A stretch of DNA of 37,197 nucleotides from Bacteroidota bacterium. GTDB lineage: Bacteria > Bacteroidota > Bacteroidia > JABEUT01. The position numbers and the translations under genes were made by a program. Below the pieces are notes generated by a model. The model saw only the letters and a program-made list of their open reading frames with translations. It did no database searches and had not been told where the DNA came from. Positions 29,000-36,321 of the stretch are shown one piece after another (the stretch's first letter is position 1; each line of letters opens with the position of its first letter). The stretch covers positions 1-37,197 of the forward strand of contig JAKAOA010000012.1 of assembly GCA_021823405.1 (NCBI GenBank), written 5' to 3'.

Positions 29000-31243
29000 T
29001 TAATTTATTGCAAGTTTTTCGGTTTTAAGTCGTTCACCGTTCACCATTAAGGTGTAAAAATATATGCCGGAAGCAAGTGAATTTCTGGCCAGTAACGCTA
29101 CTCCTTTATTGTTGTTAAGGGTTATTGATTGAACTGACTTACCCATTATATCGTAAATAACAACACTCGCCGTATTATAATTTCCAAAAGTGGTAAAATC
29201 GTATGTGATAATAGCGCTGTTATCCATCGGATTAGGATAGGCATCCAGCAGATAATTATTTGCTGCAGTTATAATGGGCTTGATTCCAAGCACGCATTGT
29301 GTAAATGAATTAAAGGCGTTTACTTTACCATAACCCCAAGTATAATCGGGCAAGTGATTGCCCGTAAATGTATCCTCTACTGCCCCGCAGATTATAAGGT
29401 TTTTTATTTCGTTCGCTGTGGCGGTGGGGTATGCCTCGAACAGGAGCGCGGAGGTACCGGTTATAACCGGCGAAGCGGTAGATGTTCCTCCATCCATAAA
29501 ATGCCAAGCGCCCTGGTCCATATTTGCAGTATCACTATGGTTGGCTATATTATATGAACGGTATTGGGTGGCGAGACAGGAAAGCGTATTATTACCGGTG
29601 GCTGCAATATCGGGCTTTACTAATCCGTTTCTTGTCGGTCCCTTGCTGGAATTCAATGCGATAGCGCCGGGAATAAAGCCGGCTGCGGTAACAAGGCGTC
29701 CGTTATAATTAACCCACCACTTTCTGTTGTTGTAATTGGCTACTGTAATTACATCGGGTGAGCATTGAAAACCGCTGCAAACCGTTTCAAGTGAATCCGG
29801 CATCTTATAATGTACCACGGCGGGGTAATTTGCCGGTAAAGGCAGCCCTGAATTTACAATAGGAGCAGGGTTTCCCACCGGGTCGAAACTCCAGCAGTCG
29901 AACTTACCTGTGCCCGCGCTTATCAGCCGCCAGTCGTATGTAGTAGAATCAGGCGTTATATAATTATCAAGAAAATAAACCCCGCCCGAAACGCTTGCGG
30001 TAATACTGTCAATTCCTATAATTTGTCCGGCGCCATTGCGCAGGGTATCTTTACCATAATGCGAAAGATAGGGGAAGATGGAAGAAAATTTGGATTGTCC
30101 GCGTGAAGTAAATGCGGGTGACGTCTGGTCAGCTCCTATGGCGAACTTCACATTACGCAGGTTGGCTGTATCGGCATACACCTGTATATCGATACTTTTA
30201 TTGTCGTAATACGGGAACCATGAGAAGGCGGTATCAGGTGCGGTGAGGTTATATCCGGCGTGATAATCGGTTGCCCCCGAATTGCCTGATGCTGCTACAA
30301 AAGCCCTGCCGCCCTGTGCGGTTATCATGGTGTTCAGCATCTGGGTAGAGAGGTCGAGCCCGTCGTGTGAACCCTCATAATCTCCTAAACTGGCGTTGAT
30401 AACGCAGGGTTCGCCAAGTTGCAACGCCTTTTTGTAAATAAAATCCGCCGCATCGTTCATTTCAGTTATTGACTGGCTATTAAAATTATAAGAAACCACA
30501 ATTATGTCAGCATCGTAAGCCACACCTTTATTAAGTCCGTTACTTCTTGCATTGCCGGTTGCCACTCCCGATACATGACTGCCGTGGCTGAAGTAATATT
30601 GGGCATTGATGTCCATGGTGTCTATTTCAGCAGTATCGGTTGCAGGATTGGCGTAAACGGAATCAAGCTGCTTTTTACTCCACGCCTGTCCGTAACCATA
30701 CGGTGCCGGGGTGAATGAATTATTCGGTCTGTTCATATCCCATAGGTAGCGGATGCGCGTACTGTCAATACTATCGCGGAAATCGGGGTGAATAAAATCT
30801 ATCCCTGCGTCTATTATACCGACCACCACACCTTTTCCGCTGTATCCTTTTAATAGCGGCGCCTGTCCCATCTGTACTTCTACTATGTGATTTCGCATCC
30901 GCATAGAATCATTGAGCGGTCTGATGTGCGGCGGAGCGCCCTCCATCCTGGTAACGAATGGACTTTTCTGAAAAGCCGGGAGGGCAGCTACAGGTATTAT
31001 TACGGCGGCAATATCGCCATAGAAGTATTTAAATGTTCCGTTATTGCTCTCCACGAGTTTCTTTATAGAATTTATGTCACCTTGAACAAGTACGCTTAAT
31101 GTTTTTCCATCTTGCAATGTTCCGTTGGCTACCGCTTGGGTTTTGGCGTTAAGAAATGCATCAAATTTAGCCGTTGTCTGGCAGCGGACTACACCCTGTC
31201 CTATTAACAGGAGGATCAGCAGATTGGATAGATTTCTTTTCAT
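29000..31243 (-). CDS. S8 subtilisin-like peptidase with T9SS type A sorting domain
   Basis: Catalytic motifs VGIIDAGIDFIHPDF, SHGSHVSGVATG, DGGTSTASPVITGTSALL; C-term LDAYPNPMDNSAIITYDF...GIYFYTLMVNGERLKTEKLAIN. Confidence 0.95.
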   Translation of the reverse strand: MKRNLSNLLILLLIGQGVVRCQTTAKFDAFLNAKTQAVANGTLQDGKTLSVLVQGDINSIKKLVESNNGTFKYFYGDIAAVIIPVAALPAFQKSPFVTRMEGAPPHIRPLNDSMRMRNHIVEVQMGQAPLLKGYSGKGVVVGIIDAGIDFIHPDFRDSIDSTRIRYLWDMNRPNNSFTPAPYGYGQAWSKKQLDSVYANPATDTAEIDTMDINAQYYFSHGSHVSGVATGNARSNGLNKGVAYDADIIVVSYNFNSQSITEMNDAADFIYKKALQLGEPCVINASLGDYEGSHDGLDLSTQMLNTMITAQGGRAFVAASGNSGATDYHAGYNLTAPDTAFSWFPYYDNKSIDIQVYADTANLRNVKFAIGADQTSPAFTSRGQSKFSSIFPYLSHYGKDTLRNGAGQIIGIDSITASVSGGVYFLDNYITPDSTTYDWRLISAGTGKFDCWSFDPVGNPAPIVNSGLPLPANYPAVVHYKMPDSLETVCSGFQCSPDVITVANYNNRKWWVNYNGRLVTAAGFIPGAIALNSSKGPTRNGLVKPDIAATGNNTLSCLATQYRSYNIANHSDTANMDQGAWHFMDGGTSTASPVITGTSALLFEAYPTATANEIKNLIICGAVEDTFTGNHLPDYTWGYGKVNAFNSFTQCVLGIKPIITAANNYLLDAYPNPMDNSAIITYDFTTFGNYNTASVVIYDIMGKSVQSITLNNNKGVALLARNSLASGIYFYTLMVNGERLKTEKLAIN

Positions 31244-31674
31244 GCAGTGTGGTTTTTCTTGTTACGTTTTACTTTTAAACCGTTTACGATGATAGAGCTG
31301 TCTCCGATACTCTCATTTTATTTGATTTAATGCTCTGAACAGGGAGGCAATTCTTAAAAGTTCCTTTGCTTTAAAGTTAAAATTACTCTGATTGTATAAA
31401 CCTATATGAACGGTTTTTAGATTCTGACCGGTATTTACTCCAAAGCTGTATTCGTTCTTAATTGCAAATATACATTATTAGCTCAAAACGTTATAAGGAT
31501 ATATGATAATTACTGATTTACATTGATTTTACCGGATTTTTAACAGCCGTATCGGTACTTGAATGCCGACTGGAAATTGCAGCATTTCCGGTGAAGTAAC
31601 AGAAAAGCCATGTGTACTGTCTTTCGTATGGTGACCAATTCATAATAAAGTTCATAAATACATTACCATATTAG

Positions 31675-31731
31675 TGTGTATATAAATTTTGGACAGTTTT
31701 GCACAGGTTCACTATAAAAAGTGTCCAAATT
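31675..31731 (-). repeat. Hairpin element H, copy 2
   Basis: TGTGTATATAAATTTTGGACAGTTTTGCACAGGTTCACTATAAAAAGTGTCCAAATT; arms AATTTTGGACA/TGTCCAAATT. Confidence 0.8.
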
Positions 31732-31760
31732 CTTATTTTCATATCCGCTTCCATATATAG

Positions 31761-31817
31761 TGTGCATATAAATTTTGGACAGTTTTGCACAGGTTCAGGG
31801 TAAAAAGTGTCCAAATT
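31761..31817 (-). repeat. Hairpin element H, copy 3
   Basis: TGTGCATATAAATTTTGGACAGTTTTGCACAGGTTCAGGGTAAAAAGTGTCCAAATT; near-identical to copy 2. Confidence 0.8.
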
Positions 31818-31897
31818 TGCCGCTCTTGTTGTCCCCGACAGGGGTATTCTGTATGAATTGAACCTGCTTAAATCACCTCCTGTAGCTATTAAACTGA

Positions 31898-31988
31898 ACG
31901 GGTTAACACTTTTTTGCCTTCTAAAAATCATAATATGTTGATTAGCAAGTTTATTCAATTTAAAACAGCCCGAAATCTGTTAACCCGT
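31898..31988. repeat. 11-bp perfect inverted repeat ACGGGTTAACA/TGTTAACCCGT
   Basis: Arms 31898-31908 and 31978-31988; right arm continues as GTTAACCCGT-GTCAACCCGT. Confidence 0.65.
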
Positions 31989-32012
31989 GTCAACCCGTTA
32001 AATTACTCTTAG

Positions 32013-32131
32013 CTCATAGCTTATATCTCTTAGTTCATCGCTTATAACTCACACCTTATATCTCATCGCTTATAGCTCATAGTTTAAATCTCATCGCTTA
32101 TAGCTCATAGTTTAAATCTCATAGTTATAAA
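32013..32131. repeat. Degenerate approx. 14-bp tandem repeat (CTCATMGYTTAWAD)
   Basis: CTCATAGCTTATAT / TTCATCGCTTATAA / CTCACACCTTATAT / CTCATCGCTTATAG / CTCATAGTTTAAAT / CTCATCGCTTATAG / CTCATAGTTTAAAT / CTCATAGTTATAAA. Confidence 0.8.
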
Positions 32132-32215
32132 ATGCAAATATATACATTTATTATTACATAATACATATTAAGTTAAAATAGTTATCAACAACTTGCCTCA
32201 CTTTGTTCTTAACAA

Positions 32216-32326
32216 CCTCACCCCTTTACCCCCACTCCTTGCCCAAGGAGAGGGTTCACTTGAACTCAAAAGACCATTACTCTACCTCACCCTGCCCTCT
32301 CCTTGTGCAAGAAGAGGGTAAGAGGT
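32216..32326. repeat. Two copies of CCTCACCC...CTCCTTG/CAAGGAG hairpin repeat
   Basis: 32216-32256 contains CTCCTT-GCCC-AAGGAG; 32284-32326 contains CCTCTCCTTG-TG-CAAGAAGAGG. Confidence 0.65.
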
Positions 32327-32491
32327 AAAAAAGATTAACTTTGGCTTATTGTAGATGTTGTCATTTTATCTTGTGCTTAATTCTATTGCTAAAATACTGC
32401 TGTAATTGGTGTTAGGCAGCGCAAATGAATAAAGCCAATAAAATTAGATGAAAGGATTTAATTGTACATTAAAGAGATATACCGGCACTGA

Positions 32492-32788
32492 TTACATCCC
32501 GATTGTTATCGGGATAGCGCCTACGGGGATATAAAGAATGTTTATTTTTATTTTGGTGTTGGACTACATACTTTGCAGGATGTAACTTCCCCGGCTCATG
32601 CAGGTTTTCAGCCGTGGAGTAGTAATGAAAGTACTTATCAAGAATGGCAACACGTAAAACAAGAGTTGTTCTATCCTGCAGCAAATAGTAACCTCCAACA
32701 AGTAACTGATAAATGGCTGGAATGGTTTGAAAGCAATAATTCAACACTTCCAGCAGAAAACCTATTTTTGAATATAAAACACGATTAA
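32492..32788 (+). pseudogene. C-terminal fragment of a polymorphic-toxin/Rhs-tip-like protein
   Basis: Open frame without clear start: ...DIKNVYFYFGVGLHTLQDVTSPAHAGFQPWSSNESTYQEWQHVKQELFYPAANSNLQQVTDKWLEWFESNNSTLPAENLFLNIKHD; LHTLQDVTSPAHAGFQPW resembles Rhs-associated C-termini. Confidence 0.5.
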
Positions 32789-32789
32789 A

Positions 32790-33110
32790 ATGAAAGAATA
32801 TTTAGCTGCATTTGTTGTTGTTGCGATTTACATAGGTTTTTCTTTACTGTTTCATCGGAAATTTGTGAGCGGTAAACCCATTTGGCTGGTTATACTGCTA
32901 ATAGTAGTATATGGCATAGTGTCAAAGTATTATTTTGACCTCATTAACTATATCGACAATGAATTAGCAGCTATGGGAATCATATATTTCAATTTTGGAA
33001 CTGCTAATCTTAATTTATTATTGGTGTTTTTATTGTGTATTGTTCTTGGGGTGGCTAATATAGCGTATGCGTTAGGGAAACGATACAAGAACTTTAAGTC
33101 ATCGAAATGA
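32790..33110 (+). CDS. Small membrane protein, candidate immunity protein
   Basis: About three TM segments; starts 1 nt after the stop of the preceding toxin-like fragment. Confidence 0.55.
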   Translation: MKEYLAAFVVVAIYIGFSLLFHRKFVSGKPIWLVILLIVVYGIVSKYYFDLINYIDNELAAMGIIYFNFGTANLNLLLVFLLCIVLGVANIAYALGKRYKNFKSSK

Positions 33111-33114
33111 AATA

Positions 33115-33177
33115 ATGGATAGGATAAGTTGCGTCATACTGGACAACGACACGAAGAGCCGCGAGGTTTTGATATAA
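33115..33177 (+). pseudogene. 5' fragment of LytTR-type response-regulator gene (copy 1)
   Basis: ATGGATAGGATAAGTTGCGTCATACTGGACAACGACACGAAGAGCCGCGAGGTTTTGATATAA = MDRISCVILDNDTKSREVLI*; 54/57 nt identical to 33732-33788. Confidence 0.7.
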
Positions 33178-33275
33178 AATACTACCAAATGATACCGGCT
33201 ATGGACAATACTGCAGTGAATAAAAATGTGATACCATTGAAACCAGTAGTTAATGATCAGCTGCAAAAAAAATAG
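33171..33275 (+). pseudogene. Unidentified ORF tail preceding candidate immunity gene
   Basis: Frame shifted relative to RR fragment: DIKYYQMIPAMDNTAVNKNVIPLKPVVNDQLQKK*; no start codon of its own near the junction. Confidence 0.35.
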
Positions 33276-33306
33276 CAGAGAAGCGGATTAATGTTAAATT
33301 AGAGAT

Positions 33307-33708
33307 ATGATTGAAAAATTAAAAGAAGTGCTCATAGAGCAGGGTAAAAAATTCTTAGAAGAGTTTGGAGAATTTTTCCCTTTTGCGACCGCCATAAGTT
33401 TTGAGGGGAAAATAGTTCCAGTGGGGATATATTTCGGAGAAGATAATCCCTTATCCGAAGAGGTCTTACTCCAGTTAGAGACAGCTTTAAAAGCTGGCAA
33501 AGATGAAAAAAGATATAAAATGGTAGGAATTTGTACCAATGTGTTTGTTACCCCTCCAGGAGAGTCAGATAAGATAGATGCTTTTGAATTGAGAATAGAT
33601 GGTCAAGAAATAGAAAGAATTAATATTTATGTTCCTTATGAAGTGAAAGAGGGACATGTAGACTTTTTGAAATCTTATTCCGAAACTGGAAGTTTAATTT
33701 TATGGTAA
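33307..33708 (+). CDS. Hypothetical soluble acidic protein, candidate immunity protein
   Basis: EEFGEFFPFATAISFEGKIVPVGIYFGEDNPLSEEVL...YKMVGICTNVFVTPPGESDKIDAFELRIDGQEIERINIYVPYEV. Confidence 0.6.
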   Translation: MIEKLKEVLIEQGKKFLEEFGEFFPFATAISFEGKIVPVGIYFGEDNPLSEEVLLQLETALKAGKDEKRYKMVGICTNVFVTPPGESDKIDAFELRIDGQEIERINIYVPYEVKEGHVDFLKSYSETGSLILW

Positions 33709-33731
33709 CGATTTAAACAGGAATAAAACTG

Positions 33732-33977
33732 ATGGACAGGATAAGCTGCGTCATACTGGACAATGACACGAAGAGCCGCGAGGTTTTGGCAGAATATTGT
33801 CATTCTATTCCGTATGTGGAAGTTGTAGGCAGTTATCACTCATCCGAGCGATTTGTTGAGTCTTTACTAAATGATACTATTATTGTACGATTAAACGGCG
33901 GTATTTGCCAGCCGACAGAAGGTACTTTTTCGACAGGAATATTTCTTTTTAATGCAATAGAATTAACCGAACATTAA
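33732..33977 (+). pseudogene. Truncated response-regulator gene (copy 2), receiver N-terminus fused to unrelated tail
   Basis: MDRISCVILDNDTKSREVLAEYCHSIPYVEVVGSYHSSERFVESL then DTIIVRLNGGICQPTEG...; phospho-acceptor region and LytTR domain absent. Confidence 0.6.
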
Positions 33978-33982
33978 TTATT

Positions 33983-34228
33983 ATGCTTAAAAAAGCTTTT
34001 CTTATAGGGCTGCTCATTATTATGATTTCCATAGCAATGGCTCAAGATACAACAATGAATACAAATAATTACATCATTGTTTATAACGTTTTCGGACAAA
34101 TGATTTATCAGACGACCACCCCTGAATTCACACTAAATCTTGACTTAAACTCACAGCCACGAGGGCTTAACCTCTTAAGGGTTCAGAGCAGCGGCAATTA
34201 TTTTACCAAAAAGGTAGTAGTGCAGTAA
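33983..34228 (+). CDS. Mini-protein: signal peptide directly joined to T9SS-like C-terminal sorting domain
   Basis: MLKKAFLIGLLIIMISIAMAQ + YIIVYNVFGQMIYQTTTPEFTLNLDLNSQPRGLNLLRVQSSGNYFTKKVVVQ. Confidence 0.65.
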   Translation: MLKKAFLIGLLIIMISIAMAQDTTMNTNNYIIVYNVFGQMIYQTTTPEFTLNLDLNSQPRGLNLLRVQSSGNYFTKKVVVQ

Positions 34229-34237
34229 ATTCTATAT

Positions 34238-34350
34238 CCATACCGACACAATTGAACACGACAAGCTATCGGATTGCAAATATTCACAAACCCCGTTAAG
34301 CGTAGTTTAGCTAAGAGTGGGAGTCGGACGTCCCTATAGCTATAAGGACA
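34238..34350 (+). repeat. Dispersed palindrome-containing repeat, copy B
   Basis: Aligns with 36067-36168 (CAAACCCCGTTnnGCRTAGTTTAGYKAAGAGTGGGAGTCGG) and with reverse complement of 10081-10133. Confidence 0.75.
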
Positions 34351-34460
34351 CGGTTGTAAAACCGCTTAGGGGCAGCATATAATTCATTTCTATTCGGGTT
34401 TTGCTGATTCCCTTATGGTGAGCATAATGTATCGCCGCATCTTATTATTCAACTGTCGTG

Positions 34461-35843
34461 CTAAAACTCGGCATTCTTTGGCGTTCTTGGGAATGGAATA
34501 ACATCACGAACATTTGTCATGCCGGTTGTGAACTGCAACAGTCGTTCCAAACCCAAACCAAAACCTGAATGGGGTGCGGTTCCGAACCTACGGGTATCAA
34601 GGTACCACTTCATTTCTTCTGGGGCGACTTTCATTTCCGTCATTCGCTTCAGCAGGGCATCGTAGTTTTCTTCCCGCTGCGAACCTCCGACTATTTCGCC
34701 TGAATAATGGAAGAGTATATCCATTGCCCTCACCGTTTTGCCATCTTCGTTCAGTTTCATGTAAAATGCCTTAATGTCTTTCGGGTAATCGGTCAGTATT
34801 ACGGGTTTATTGAAATGGTCAACGAGGAAATTCTCGTGTTCCTTTTGTAAATCAAGACCCCAATCGGGTTTAAATTCAAATTTTTTGTCGGATGATTTTA
34901 ATACATCTATTGCCTCCGTATAGGTCATTCTCTTAAATGGCGCTTTCAGAATATGATGCAATCTGTGCAGCAATTCCTTGTCATACATATTGTTGAGAAA
35001 CTCCATGTCGTCCTTGCATGCATCGAGAGTATGCGCGATAACATACTTAAGCAGGTCTTCGGCAAGGTCCATATTGTCATTTATATCAAAGAAAGCCATC
35101 TCCGGTTCTATCATCCAGAACTCGGCTAAGTGGCGCGGAGTGTTCGAGTTTTCCGCCCTGAAGGTAGGACCGAATGTATATACCTTCGAGAGCGCCAGCG
35201 CGGCAAGTTCACCTTCAAGTTGTCCGGAAACCGTCAGATAGGCGGGCTTACCGAAGAAATCTTCTTTAAAATTAACGGTTCCGTCAGGATTTATGGGTAC
35301 ATTTTTCAGGTCTAAGGTTGTTACCCTGAACATTTCACCCGCTCCTTCGGCATCCGCACCGGTAATAACAGGCGAGTGGAGATAGAAAAAACCATGGTCG
35401 TTGAAGTATTTGTGTATTGCGTAAGAGAGTGCATGCCGTATGCGGAGCACGGAACCGAACGTATTGGTACGCGGGCGCAGGTGGGCTATCTCCCTTAAGA
35501 ACTCAAGCGTATGTCCCTTCTTTTGCAGTGGATAAGTTTCGTCGGCGGTTCCATAAACCGCTATCTCCTTTGCCTGTATCTCTACGTTCTGCCCTTGCCC
35601 CTGCGATTTTACCAGTTCACCCTTTATGCGCACCGAGGAACCGGTTGTAATTTTTTTTAACAGGTCTTCGCCGAACAATACAATACTGGCAACCGCCTGT
35701 ATGTTATGGATTGTGGAACCGTCGTTTACTGCGATAAACGCAATTTCTTTGCTTCCGCGCTTGGTGCGAACCCAACCCTTAATTTCCACATCTCTGTTTA
35801 ATTCTGTTGAGTTCAGAAGGTCCTTTATTATGTATTTCTTCAT
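34461..35843 (-). CDS. asnS: Asparagine--tRNA ligase
   Basis: [84 protein letters not shown]. Confidence 0.96.
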   Translation of the reverse strand: MKKYIIKDLLNSTELNRDVEIKGWVRTKRGSKEIAFIAVNDGSTIHNIQAVASIVLFGEDLLKKITTGSSVRIKGELVKSQGQGQNVEIQAKEIAVYGTADETYPLQKKGHTLEFLREIAHLRPRTNTFGSVLRIRHALSYAIHKYFNDHGFFYLHSPVITGADAEGAGEMFRVTTLDLKNVPINPDGTVNFKEDFFGKPAYLTVSGQLEGELAALALSKVYTFGPTFRAENSNTPRHLAEFWMIEPEMAFFDINDNMDLAEDLLKYVIAHTLDACKDDMEFLNNMYDKELLHRLHHILKAPFKRMTYTEAIDVLKSSDKKFEFKPDWGLDLQKEHENFLVDHFNKPVILTDYPKDIKAFYMKLNEDGKTVRAMDILFHYSGEIVGGSQREENYDALLKRMTEMKVAPEEMKWYLDTRRFGTAPHSGFGLGLERLLQFTTGMTNVRDVIPFPRTPKNAEF

Positions 35844-36066
35844 AATTTATTAAGGTATATCAGTAAGGAGACGCAAAGTTATAGCATTTCCTTATTGTGC
35901 AACTCCGCGGATATGTGGCATGCATTGTATCCGCCTCTGCGCTTTGTCTCCGGCACTATAATTGTTACCGGAATGCATATACCGCCAATGAATGAAAATG
36001 CAAAACCTTCATGTCGGTATGACTGCCAATAGAGGTATTTTGCATTGAGTCAACGCAATTACGGCT

Positions 36067-36168
36067 ACAATGGAACCCAATAGCTATCGGGCTTCACAAT
36101 GCGCAAACCCCGTTCGGCATAGTTTAGTGAAGAGTGGGAGTCGGGCATCCCGATAGCTATCGGGATGC
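36067..36168 (+). repeat. Dispersed palindrome-containing repeat, copy C, ending in a perfect 24-bp palindrome
   Basis: GCATCCCGATAGCTATCGGGATGC at 36145-36168; upstream part matches copy B. Confidence 0.8.
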
Positions 36169-36321
36169 TGTCGCCAAAGACCTTACGGGCATCACAAAAA
36201 AATAATTTATAAAACAGGTTCTCCGAACGCCTTGGAAATTCACCAAAAGAAAAACCACAGATGGTTAGGGCAGCGGGATTAGTTTTCCAAATTATAACTT
36301 AATTTATTATCTTTGTCTATT

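Noticed and set aside
31570-31591. CTGGAAAT-TGCAGC-ATTTCCGG small hairpin upstream of the subtilase gene
   Set aside because: Short, single occurrence, no adjacent U-tract; could be chance in AT-rich DNA.
31671-31958. Minus-strand 95-aa ORF over the hairpin repeats
   Set aside because: Its repeated peptide (VQNCPKFICTLY / VQNLYTH) is just translation of the two hairpin copies; better explained as noncoding repeat.
32013-32131. Possible CRISPR array
   Set aside because: Units are contiguous, about 14 bp, degenerate and without unique spacers; no cas genes in the window.
32469-32747. Minus-strand 92-aa ORF opposite the toxin-like fragment
   Set aside because: Overlaps the more protein-like plus-strand frame and lacks recognizable motifs.
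35907-35934. GCGGATA...TATCCGC inverted repeat upstream of asnS
   Set aside because: Short 7-bp arms with no T-tract or repeat elsewhere in the window; too weak to interpret alone.
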